Origin: Euonymus europaeus
Lineage: Eukaryota; Streptophyta; Magnoliopsida; Celastrales; Celastraceae
DNA length: 64,000 nucleotides
Assembly (NCBI GenBank): GCA_963580455.1
Contig: OY756968.1
Span: forward strand, 19,871,996-19,935,995
Direction: 5' to 3'
In this document: positions 21,052 to 32,859 of the stretch, piece after piece
How positions within the stretch are numbered: position 1 is the first letter of the stretch
How the letters are laid out: every line of letters starts with the position of its first letter
Translations under genes and position numbers: made by a program
Notes under the pieces: generated by a model
The model's input: only the letters and a program-made list of their open reading frames with translations
Told to the model about the DNA's origin: nothing
Database searches by the model: none

Positions 21052-23449
21052 GTAAGTGGACTCTGTCCTAGCTTCATTTTTTTGTTGTCGGAAATGGCAG
21101 AGCTTTGTATGTTTTCTCATGTACTGATGTACAGCTGATCAATAGGCTTTGATCTTGACATTTGTTTTTTTTTTTTTAACTTGTAGTTACTCACATACAT
21201 ATATTCCAAATGGGTTTTCGTTTTCTTCTCCGATTTTACTGAAAATGGGTCCTTTCTTGCTGAGTATATCAGGTCTGAGAATGGTGCTTTTGTATGGCAT
21301 AGTTAGTGGTTTTGTCTCTTTTTCGAGATAAATTTTTTATTATTTTTAGGTCCAACAAGTAAAGGCAGTTCCTTTCTGTACGCTCTCTTTGTTCTACTCA
21401 TTTTGTTGCTCTAATTGTTGTTTCTAAAGGCTGTTGTTTCATGATTAAGTTGTCTTTGTTTATTTGGTTTGCAAATATGGAATGCAGGACATAGGGAAGT
21501 ACATGTCTACAGTTTGATTCCATAATCTCCTAGATGCCATGATTCTTATGCTCGAGCATTTATTTAATTAGCATGTTGGCTTAGAAATGGCATTAAAGTT
21601 AAAGAGGCATTGGTTAAATAAGTCTGTTGTTGATATTGAAGGAATTAGAACGTACGGTAATGTTTGAAAACCATGTCACCTTAGTCCCAGTGATTCAGCT
21701 CCTAATACCCAAGACCAAGCCTTTAGTTTTATTTCGATACCATCATTTCGAGTTCATTTTACTTATAAATCTTCATTTGTTCTAGACGGTGGGAAAAAAA
21801 TCAATACTTGTTTCTAGAGAGGAAAGAAAATGTTGCTTACACTTCGTAGTGTAAATTCAATTAAAATTAAAAAATTACCTTTTCATGAGCCAACCGTGCT
21901 ATAATTTATCAACATAAACTTTTTTATATTTCTTTCACCAAATGATGTTTGTACCATCTATGAAAAAGTCTATATAATAAATTATTTTTTAAATTTGTAT
22001 AATTTTTATTTATTGGAGTAACTCTTTCTGATTTATATTGCAAACGGCTTGATAAAGGCTTGTTAAAATGTGATACATAAGTCAAATCAACAAGTGTTAA
22101 CAAAAGTCTTAAACATGTTCAAGAAACAAGTCAAGCTTGAGTAAAGAGAGGTTAGGTCGGCCTGTTAAATTCATAAACAAGATTGTTTGTTGATTGAGAA
22201 TGAGCCAGATTTTCTTTGGCTCATTATTGTTCATGAACTAGTAAGTGTTTGTGAATAGACTCAGTTTCCTCTTTAGTGAATACACTCAATTTAGTTTTTC
22301 CGTGAATATACTTGTCTATGCATCCAGACTATGTACTAATTAATTTTATGTGTTTTTTTGTATTTTAAATAATTGAAATAATTACAATATATCTAGCTTC
22401 AAGCATATTTATCAATTTCCGTCCAATGAATAAAAACTTCTTTGTTTGGTCAATTACAAGACTATTTATAGTTCTTTGATTAAATTGTTTGTATTATCTG
22501 CCTTTTCATTCGTTGGTATATCTGTCTGTGTGTTTGTTTCTTCTAAGTTCTAAGTTCTCACGTTCAGGAACGAGTTATCTTGGACCTGTAAATAAGTTTG
22601 TGAAAGAGTTATGCAAACGAGTTTGTCGACATGATTATTAATGTGCTGTTTAGGATTCATCAACATATAAACGACTGAGCTGGACTAATAGCTTTGAAGC
22701 TCTATTATAGCGTGAACTTGGATTGCTTATTTAAATGCTTAATGAACAAGATTAAAGAGCCTGAATGGATGAAACTTGACCTACTTGTTCTAGGCCCCTT
22801 TTGTGCCATAGCTCTCATATCTTTATTCGTCTTCTTCTCTTCTTCTTCTCTTCTTCTTCTTTTTGCAAGAATGTACAAGTCCTCTTGGAGTTTCAGCACT
22901 GTTAAAGCTTTGAATATTTCCTTGATTTAATGATCTCTTTGTTTTCCTTTAAAGTCTTGATTCTGCTGCTGCTGTTTTATTATCGTATTCACTGTATCAG
23001 ATGATGCGTCGGTTAAATTTTATTGCGTATTCTGAAATTGGGGTCTATGAACACCAAAAAGAAACTTCTTTCTCTCTATCTCTTTCTGTCTGTGCATACA
23101 TTTGGACTTTTGCTTCCGGTGATTATCCTCTTATCAGTTTCTAGATGTACGTACATTCATTGAGATTGCACAGTAGGAGGTTAATTTTATGTTGAGCTCT
23201 TTAATTGATTTTTTTTCACCTGAACACAGTGAAAACCATCTTTATTCTTGTTCTTCTTTGAAGTGAAAAACATAATAATGTCGTATTTAATCTACTACCT
23301 ATTGTCTTCAAGTTTTTATTTTTATATAACTTCATGTTAAATTTGCAGCTAAATCTTTCTGTTGGCACTTGGCTTGCAATTTGAATGCACTTTGGGGCTC
23401 TTTCCATTGCAGTGAACTTTCAGAGTTTTGTTTCCTCTAGCATTTAGAA

Positions 23450-25658
23450 ATGGATGCTAGTGAAGCTTCTGCAGATGTACATGATCATGGCTCAATTTTC
23501 GATTCGAAAAAGCACACAGTTCAATGCAATTATTGTGGTAAAGTGGTGTCTACCTTCTCTCGTCTGAAGTGCCACTTAGGAGGAATACGTGGAGATGTAA
23601 GACCCTGTGAGAAAGTTCCTGACAGTGTTAGGGAAACATTAAGGAAGAAGCTATTGGAAACTAAACGGGAGGGTATTGGTAAGGAAGTTGGGAAACTTTG
23701 TAACCCCGATCTTCCATTGAAGAGAAATTGGTGCCCCAATTCATCTAGTACCAAGAACAACAAGCTTGAAACCACGCAAACTGCTGGTTCTGGGAATGGA
23801 AAGCATCAGGAGATGGATGTTATGGTAGAGGACGGTATGCCAGAATCTTCCCCTGTTATTGGAGAAGAACTTTCCGAAACAGCCCGTGATGGTGAAGAAA
23901 ATAGAGACCACTTATCAGTGCAGACCAAGAAGTCTATTGGCAGGTTTTTCTATGCAATGGGTATTGAATTAAGTGTTGTTAATTCTCAGAGCTTCCGTTC
24001 GATGCTGAATGCTACTCTTGGTCAATGTCAGGTCAACTACAAAATCCCCACTTTTCAGGAGCTGAAGGGGTGGGTTCTCCAGGATGAAGTGAAAGAAATG
24101 CGAGAATATGTGAAAACGGTTAGAGATTCATGGGAAATTTCTGGATGTAGTATCTTGTTGGATGCATGGATTGATGATAAGAGTCGAAACCTTGTTAATT
24201 TTGTGGTGGAATGCCCAAAGGGCCCTATATATCTTCGGTCATCTGATATTTCGTCAATCATTGATGATATTGATGCCTTGCTATCATTGTTGGATGAAGT
24301 TATAGAGGAGGTTGGAGCTGAAAATGTGGTTCAAATTGTAGCATGTTCTACAGAGGGCTGGATGAAGGCTCTTCGCGAGGAGTTTAGAATCAGGAACAAA
24401 TCAATTTTTTGGACTGTGAGTGTCTCTCATTGTATTGCACTCATGCTTGAGGAGATTGGAATGATGGATTCTGTCAAAGAGATATTAGATAAGGCCAAGA
24501 TCATTTCAAAGTTCATTTATGGCCATGCAGCAGTTTTGAAGCTTTGGCAAAACCATACATGCGACCGTGAATTGATAAAGCCTTCCAAAATAAAACCAGC
24601 AATGCCTTTTATGACTTTGGAGAATATGGTAGCAGAAAAGAGAACCTTGAAGCAAATGTTTTCCTTGTCTGAGTGGACATCATCGGAATGGGCTTCAACA
24701 GTGGAGGGGAAGAAAGTAGCTGATTTGGTGGGGACTCCATCTTTTTGGGGGGGAGTTGGGATGGTCTTGAAGGCCACTATACCACTGGTGCGTCTTCTAT
24801 CCTTGATCTGTGGGGATAATACACCACAAATGGCCAACATATATGAGACCATGGATCAAGCTAAGGAGACAATTAAAGAGGAATTTCAAAACAAGAAGCC
24901 CCAGTACAAGCCCTTCTGGAAAGTGATTGATCAAATTTGGGATACTTACCTCCATAGCCCCCTTCATGCCGCAGCTTATTTCTTGAATCCAGGCTTATTT
25001 TATTCAACTGATTTCTACAATGACACTGAGGTTGCCATTGGTATTTTGTGCTGTGTTGTAAAAATGGTAAAAGGCCAGCCTAGTCAAGATTTAGTGTCTT
25101 TGCAACTTTACGAATATAAAAATGCTGGCGGTTCGTTTAAAGAGGGGAGTGTCATTGATGAAAGAACCAATATTACTCCTCGTAAGAATATTCTTTCTTT
25201 CTCATAACGCCCTATTTTTTCCAATTAACTTTCAATATAAACCAATTATTTTCTTGAATGCAGTTCAGTGGTGGTCTGAGTATGGTAGCCAGTTTCCTGA
25301 ATTGCAGAAATTGGCTATCCGAATTTTGAGCCAGACATGTGATGGTGCCTCAAGATATGGGCTTAAGAGGAGTTTAGCTGAGAAACTGCTCATAAGTGGA
25401 AGAAATGTCGTCGAGCAACAACGGATGTGTGACTTGGCGTTCATTCATTATAACTTACAACTTCGAAACTCTTGGTCAGACGTAAACAGGGATATTATGG
25501 CTGATGAGATTGATCCTATGGATGACTGGATCACTGATAATGTTATGGAAATTGCATCCCAGAATGTCGAATCGGCATGGATTGGCATGGATCGTTCTGA
25601 AGTGCATATGCATGCAGAAGAACCATCTAACTTTCAACCAAAGGAAGAAGCCTGCTAA
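23450..25658 (+). CDS. domesticated hAT transposase-like protein (BED finger, DUF659, hAT dimerisation region)
   Basis: Exons join(23450..25181, 25264..25658), donor CGTAAGAA and acceptor AATGCAG, phase preserved through QWWSEYG, giving 708 aa. A BED-type zinc finger lies at residues 22-55 (C26, C29, H42, C53), an acidic linker to about 160, DUF659 at about 190-340, and a hAT C-terminal dimerisation region at about 580-670 (QWWSEYGSQFPELQKLAIRI, then a VEQQRMCDLAFIHYNLQLRN end). The first catalytic Asp region is kept (LLDAWIDD, D238), but the second-Asp box, normally TDN.SN, reads ACSTEGW (298-304), and the C-terminal C..NWS.F..IH block that holds the catalytic Glu is replaced by GASRYGLKRSLAEKL. 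A long intact frame, an intron and no flanking inverted repeats argue for a host gene, probably nuclear DNA-binding. Target unknown. Confidence 0.88.
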
Positions 25659-26700
25659 GATGGAACGAAACATGTCAAGAACATAACTTTTAATGCTTTT
25701 GAGGTACCCATGCCACAGAGTGATACTTTTGGTACATATGTATGTTTTATTTTGTGGTGGTGGGATTTGGAATGGAGAAGAGGATTCTGAACTTGAGATT
25801 TTACTGATCTTAAAAGAAAGTAACGTGTCTATTTACTAATTGATAATAGCTGGATCTATCTACAGATCCTGGTCATGCTGTTGCAGTTTCCATTTTTGTC
25901 ATCCTTACTATTACATCTAGCATAGTACTCTGATAATTCTTTCTATGAACCCTGGCCGTGCGTTAGAAGTATAAAGTTACCATGCTTAACTTTCTAATAT
26001 GGAACTCGAGAGGCAGGTACTGTGATGGCAGACCGAATGCAGGTTTGGTGTTAGAGCAACTCTATCATACAAAAAGTAATGTTAGATCAGTAAAACACGT
26101 GTTCTAGTATATTTTTTATACATATTTTGTTGTAGCCAACATGGCTTCCCTAATAAAATAGGCTTGACTTTCCATCTCTATTACATCCGCATTTATTACA
26201 CAAAAAATCAAGTCACATAATTAGTCATATTATTTCTTCCCCATTAATCATTTCACATTTGTATTTGCTCATACCAACTTGAATTCAGTATCAACTTTCC
26301 TAATTGCTATACACTTTTAAGCTAGTTTATTGTAGTAACGAGTTTTCGTCCGGGTTTGGTTCAAAGAATAATAAAACGGAGAAAAATATGGTAAAATAAA
26401 AGAGCGAGTCTTTGTGCTTAGAGTAAACAAAAAAAGTGATGAGGTTACTTTTGGAGTTCTATTACGAGTGTCATTAATAATTTCAGTGATGATGTTGTAC
26501 ACTAGATATATTTGAATCATGAATTATATGAAATAATAAATAAAAACTCAACCCAAATATGGGAGTCTAAGGGTGATCCGATATGTGTGAAATATTGAGT
26601 GGAGAAGAAACACTTTTATCTTGATATAAATATACGTATACATATAGTTTGTAACACCACATGTTCATGTTGAAACATTTTTTCCACTAATTTCTTCCTT
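25659..26700. other. 3'-UTR and intergenic DNA, no gene seen
   Basis: The first 300 bp or so are likely the 3'-UTR of the hAT-derived gene. The rest is AT-rich with no coding frame and no repeat structure that I could define. Confidence 0.5.
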
Positions 26701-26716
26701 ATCCTCTAATTGATGT

Positions 26717-26721
<5 letters not shown>

Positions 26722-26747
<26 letters not shown>
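26722..26747. repeat. (TA)n microsatellite
   Basis: An uninterrupted run of about 13 TA units in AT-rich intergenic DNA. It is likely to vary in length between individuals. Confidence 0.9.
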
Positions 26748-26859
26748 AATGTATGTCAGAAGTGATGCTGTGTCTTTATATATATGTGTGTATCTACATG
26801 AGAGACATGTAGTCCATGATTAATTGAATTATTGGGTCTTTCTGACCAAAATTAAATCT

Positions 26860-29460
26860 AATAAATATCATAAGTTGATATTTTTAATATTAAATTCAAA
26901 TCACATATCATAAGTTAATATCTTTTAGCATCAAAATCTAATATAATAAGTTTGTATTTCATTTCAAAGATAAGTTCATATCATGTATATATAATACTGA
27001 CTTTCCACATTTATCATTGAATCCTCCTAATCTTCAAGAAGACACAAACTTCTTGGACCACAAGATACAAATTTCCCAATTTTTGATGAATCACGGACCC
27101 AGTCTCAAAAGAAAGTCACGGACTTCTTAATTTTCTTATTTTCAAGAAGTCACATATTTTTTTAAAATTTTCATAAGATACAGATTTCGTTCACAATTTT
27201 CAAAAGGTCATGTATTCATTTTCAAAAGGCTATGTCACGGGTTCTATATTTCATTCAAGAGGACAAAAAAATTTCTTTTTTAAAAGAATCACGACCTTTC
27301 TTCCTTTGTTGAGTTCCTAAAAAATTTGGGTTTAAAAGCTTGAACTTGACATTTGATTGGGGAGTTAAAAAAAAAGGAGAAAAAGAGAGAAAAAAATATA
27401 GGTTTGACAAAACATCATCAAGACTTACACTTTTGAAAAAGCCATCTTTTTTTTCTTTACCCATCACTGCAACCCCACTCTATCATCTTCACAAATCCAT
27501 CCGAGTATCATCATCTTACCTGTGCCATCCTATTACCTGAAGTTAACATCAGCCACCACCATTAATCATCCTCTAGCAAGTTGATCTTCCAGCTTTCACC
27601 ACATTATCATCAGATTTTTTTCATATCCTAATTGCTTTGTTTAAGGTAAAGATTCTGTTTTGATTTAGTCTAGATCTCTGCAATTTGAATCGGGTTCTTG
27701 GTGCCTGGTTAGTTTGTTTATTTCATAGATTAATGTGTGCATACTTTTTATATGTGTTTGTTGTTGTTATTCGCTGTTATTACAAAGTGTATTTGATTGG
27801 AAATCTCTTCTCCTCCCACTCAAAACCCACATCACCATCATCAGCCAATTTCCTCAAGCCGGCACCCTCTCTTTCTCTCTTTTTCATCAAGCATCCTCAC
27901 AGTCTCATAAATTTGTAGTTATTATCTCTCATCCGGAAAAGCTCAATTAGTTTTACCTGATTACCCTTGTCTCTTTATAAATTTTCTTTGAATTAAGGTA
28001 AATCTTTGTTCCAAAAATTCAAATCTTCATAGCTTTCATTGAGTAAGATCAAGTTGAACTGTAGTTTTTAGATTTAAATTTAAATCTTGCTAAATTAAAT
28101 AAGGGACCATCTTGTTAGATTGAGAATGATTGTTTTAAACAAATCTTTGTTTGTTGTATATGTGTTTGTTGGCTTGTGTTTTTGTCTATATGTGATTGAG
28201 GTTTGTTAGCAAAATAATGGAGTAGTTGGGTAGAAAAGAAGAAACTATGAATTAAATTATTAAACACGGATTGATTTGTTAAAAATTGGGTTAGGAACAT
28301 ATGAACTAAGCTAATTTGTTTAGGTCAAATTTGGATGGCTATATTGATTTTGTTTACATGGGTATCAGTTTTTAAGAGGATTGATGACATGGGCTAGCTA
28401 GACATATGAAAATTTAGTTGGGCTAAGTAGGTACTGCTTGATGGGTCATGTGTATAAAGTTTTGTTTGGGGCTTTATTTTATACATGTTAACATATGTAT
28501 TTTGTGTGAAGATTAGATTGTCAAATTAGTCCATAGCAAACCTAGTTAAAAAAGCTACTATAGGTTGATATGCTTAGGTTAATTCATTACCATAAGTTGG
28601 TGCTTTTAAAATTAAATTAAGCAATATTAAAGGCTTGTTCTGAACTAATGCACATAATATTTTTGATTAATTGTTTCAATTATTATTATTTCATTTTATT
28701 TTTAAATTTAGAAGTTAATAGTTATATTCCAGCAAATTTTTGGGCATTACCATATTATATTGATAAAATTAATTGTAGTTTTTATTTACATGTTTATTGT
28801 ATTGGTCATTGTATAGTTTTGGCCTAGTGGAAATTTCTTCCGAATCGAGTAATGTGAGATTTAGCCGTGATGATGTTATTAGTGTATCTTTCAATATTAT
28901 TCTTATATGTATATTTGACCCTTTAAATAGGGTAATTGACTTATTCATATGACATGTATAATTTGGACGTTTGTTTTGAGAATTTTATGTATAAATATGT
29001 GTAGATTTAATTTAAATGTACACTATTTCCATAAAAAAAGTCATGAGTTGGTTTTCTTATTTGAATCATGATCCTTATTAGTTTTATCTAATTTTTGGGA
29101 AAGTCAATAGCTGATATTCTCAAATTATACTCAAATATCACAAGTAGGTATTCTTTTTATAGACCTAACCAGTTTTGTCGCCATAAGATGACAATTTTTT
29201 CTAAAAGATCAAATCCAAAGACTACCATAAGGTGGTGTTCTTAGGATTAAATCCAATCAAAAACAATAAGTTGGTAATTTTTGAATCCAAAGAATATCAT
29301 AAGTTGATATTTTTACGGATGAGTTTATTTATACCATAAAGTTAGTATTTTCAAATTAAATCTACCCAAAATTTGTTATTAATGTTCTAAATCTTTATTA
29401 TATTTAAACTTTTATCAAAAAAAAACTATCATAAGTTGATAGTGTTTACTGAATAATTCT
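26860..29460. repeat. degenerate ATCATAAGTTGATATT repeat field
   Basis: Words close to TATCATAAGTTGATATTTTT recur at about 26868, 26903, 26940 (weak), 28560..28600, 29215, 29260, 29290, 29330 and 29430, in the same orientation, usually with AAATC(C/T)AA between. The unit holds a small hairpin (TATCA...TGATA). A second family, AAGAAGTCACGGACTTCTT-like words, fills 27030..27290. Between them 27300..28500 has a T-rich, CATCATC-rich leader-like stretch. The whole may be the LTR and leader of a degraded non-autonomous LTR element: at 29550..29660 there is a TTAACACCTTCCCC...CTCAATCGACCCCC...TCTCTAGTTCGCAGG block that I associate with such elements. No coding domain was seen. Confidence 0.5.
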
Positions 29461-29764
29461 TTTTTTGTAAAATAACCATATCTTGAAAAGAGCAAGTTTT
29501 ATAGGATGACCAATCAATTAATTCGGTAACTGTTTTTCAAATATGAGTTATGGAGTGCTTAACACCTTCCCCACACTCAATCGACCCCCCGTACCCTCTT
29601 TCTCTAGTTCGCAGGTACTTTTTAGTGTCCAATTGCACTTTAAATCAATTGGTGACGACTTCATCATTTTTACTGGTTGCTTCACTTATTTTATAACAAG
29701 TCAAAAGTCATATTGCCAATGCAGTGTTATATCATGTAGCATAACACATTTGTTATTTTATTAG

Positions 29765-31715
29765 TATTGAGTTCGGGCATTGTTCCGGATCCTTATATTC
29801 ATATTTGATATAAATGGAGTTGTTATTAGTGTGTATATTGATGAAACAAACTAACACAAGAAGGGGGATGAATTGTGACCTCAAATCCCAACTGAGAATC
29901 CCCTTAATAAAAATAATCCAAATAAGAATAAGAATATAGATAAGCACACGAGTATAAATGATGATATAAATTAAGATATGTATTGAATAAACAATGCAAT
30001 AGACGTATATAGAATGATGAACAAATATGAATAGCAACTTTCACATGGAAGAGGCTGTTATTCACAATTCAAAGTAATTGAATGAACGATGGATTCAATA
30101 GATATGAATATGAATAAGATAACAAGATATTAAACCGAATATAATATGAATGGGTATGATGAAATAATAAGACAATAATAATAAATGAATGGAAGTGTCA
30201 GGAAAGTAAAGCATACAAAAGATTTATAGCTCACTCCTACGTCTACTACCTAAGCAGCATTGCTTAGGATTTCAAATCCACCAAGGAAAATTTGATTTTC
30301 TTGAGTTCACCAAAAACTAAGAGGTTTTCAAAAAGTTCACCCCTTACTTTTTCAACCATAATCTTCAAAGATCACCACCAACTTTCCACAACCTCTCAAT
30401 ATATAGGATGAATAAGGTTACAAGTTTGGCTCAAGATTTCACTCAAGTGTTTGGATACAAGATAGTATAGTGAAACTCTCAATAGGTTTCTCTAAGCTCA
30501 AGGATATGATAGATATTAAGAGAAATAAGTGCAGCAAGAATACTAGCAGGCTTCAGGGAAGAGAGAGAGAATAAGATAGGTTTTTACTTGAAAATTGTTT
30601 TGAATGTTATAGAGAATATTGATTGCTCTTTCAAGTCTTCTTGTTAAGTAAATTAATGAAATTAGTAAAAATAGTTTGTGGTGTTATTTTGAAATTATAG
30701 GAACAATTCTCCAAAAGTTTAAAAGGGATTTATTTTTGGGAAAGCGTGCAACGATAAGTAATACTTCACTGCGTCATGGAACATAATATTGATAAATTTT
30801 GGATATCGACTTACTTTATTATCGAATTGGTGTTAAATTTATGTTCTATATGATATGTTGTCTATGGAAGGTGAATTGTCATGTGTGAAATGACTGATAT
30901 ACATATTTATGGCGTGATTTTGATCATAGATTACATCATATTGAATAATGACATACGTGCATGAAGTAAATGTTTTATGAACCCGGATTAATTGCTATAA
31001 GGATGGTGTACTGGAAAAGTTGACTGCTGAGGTTATGGAAATATAAAAGAAAAAGGAAAAGTTTATTCAATGAAAGGTGTTCTTTGGAAGAACAAAATAT
31101 AAAAGAAAAATCTCGATCGGTTGCTCTATAGCAGTTTTTCCGGGCTAAGGGCCCAAATATTGGTTAAAGGTTTTAAATGGAAAATTTTCTTCATAAAGAT
31201 GAAATTCATGTGCATTCATTCATGAGTATTACTTGCTAGGCCTCGGCTCACTATGTTCCATGATGTAGATAATAAATTCTCAGATGATTATATTAATTCA
31301 ATTGTTGATGGTATCATCGCAAATCCATGAAGATGATGCTCATGTGGCGGGAGTTGAATTTCATTAGCTTATGGTATTGACTGAAGAGTGAATGTTATTT
31401 TAGGTAGTCGTAGTAAATAAATTCGAATTTTCATTTTATAATCGAAAGCTTGTAGAGTGTGCACTGGAATAGGTGTCGAATGTTTTATTCTAGGGATAAA
31501 TTGAAGAGTTATAGTTGTGAAATAATCTTTCAAAACTGGTATTGCATTGAGTTAAACTATTAAATGAGATTTGGTTGTCTATCGATGAGTTACTCTGTTA
31601 ATTGCCGAAATTATATTTAGGTGCATTAAATAGGTCTTATATGTTGTTTTTAGGAAGTAGTAGGAGTTCTGGTATGTGATCTATGAATTAGTATCTGGTA
31701 GGTTGGGGCGTTACA
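29765..31715. other. repeat-derived intergenic DNA, probable LTR fragment at its right end
   Basis: 29850..30400 contains a phrase (GATTTATAGCTCACTCCTACG, then CCTAAGCAGCATTGCTTAGG and TCCACCAAGG) typical of a dispersed plant repeat whose class I cannot fix. At 31704..31715 the sequence GGGGCGTTACA is the usual right end of Tekay-like gypsy LTRs (TGTAACGCCCC...GGGGCGTTACA), but no matching left end was found, so this would be a truncated LTR. No gene was seen. Confidence 0.35.
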
Positions 31716-32170
31716 GCTAGACAAGTCAATATGTGACAGTGTGCTTTGAGGGTCCATAACTTCAGCTAGGTTGGAGTTACGAGACCTATAATATATTCTC
31801 GGAAAGAGAATTTTGCGCTCTACAAACTCTACCGGGACTTTGTCCTCATAATAGTTCATCCCGAACTCTAATTCATTCGTTTAAGCTGCCTGTGTGGTCT
31901 TTTAGTGTGATAGCTTGACCTGAAAATAAATAAATAAACAAAACAAAAATAAAAATAAATTAGTTAATTGGTGGCAGTAGGAAACGCTATATCATGTAAA
32001 ATGTTAGTTTGTACATACTTGAAGGGTTAAGTGGTAAATAGATAAAGTGAAATATGCTTTATAAATAAAATATATATATATTATTAAATGAGGAAGAAGA
32101 GTCGGGAAGAGTATAGAAAAGCTACTAATATTAATATCTACTTAAAAAAATTGTTAGATAATGGGATATT

Positions 32171-32246
<76 letters not shown>

Positions 32247-32859
32247 AAGAAGAAGAGAGGAAAAAGATAAGAATAGAAAATACAGAGACTGAGAAGTGGA
32301 AGAATATTCGAGATAGTGGGAGCCATCTTCCTTGAGGGTTTCATGGTTGTTTTTTCTTGTTGGTCTTGGGAAAGGTTTGAAGCTTGAAATCTTGGAGGTT
32401 TAGAGAGGAAAGTCATCTGCTGCATGTGATGTTTCTCTGTGAGGGTGGCCACCGAATGTTAAAGAGATAGTAGCAAGATAGACTTTATCAGGTAGGAGAT
32501 GCTGTAATTTTACCGTTGATCTATGTGTGTCAAACGTTGCTAATTCTCAACTATATTTACTGGAAGTTGAGCCATGTACTTAATGTTGATAGGGTGTTTG
32601 AAGAGCTGTGAAATTGCTAATTTTATTAGTAATTAAGATGGTGGGTTGGTTATTGTTTAAACCAATATGAAATTTCTTAACCTTGGGAATAATCTGATAG
32701 TAAACTGGTTTCTCCAAGTTTTTTTTTTTTTTTGAAAATAATAACTTCATTAATGAAGAGGACAATCAGCTAAAGACACATCTCTAAGAGCTGATGAGAT
32801 CTCCCCATCCAGAATAACACCATTAACACATTGCAGACCAATGGAAGCCAAGCCATCAG

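Noticed and set aside
27685..27950. Two overlapping + frames with hydrophobic N-termini
   Set aside because: T- and C-rich leader-like DNA; composition explains the hydrophobic residues.
32088..32452. Frames on both strands across the TA-rich tract (poly-Ile/Tyr translations)
   Set aside because: They are translations of a microsatellite within the solo LTR.
32138..32452. 104-aa minus-strand frame with a plausible N-terminus
   Set aside because: It lies in non-coding LTR sequence and runs into the TA repeat; no family likeness.
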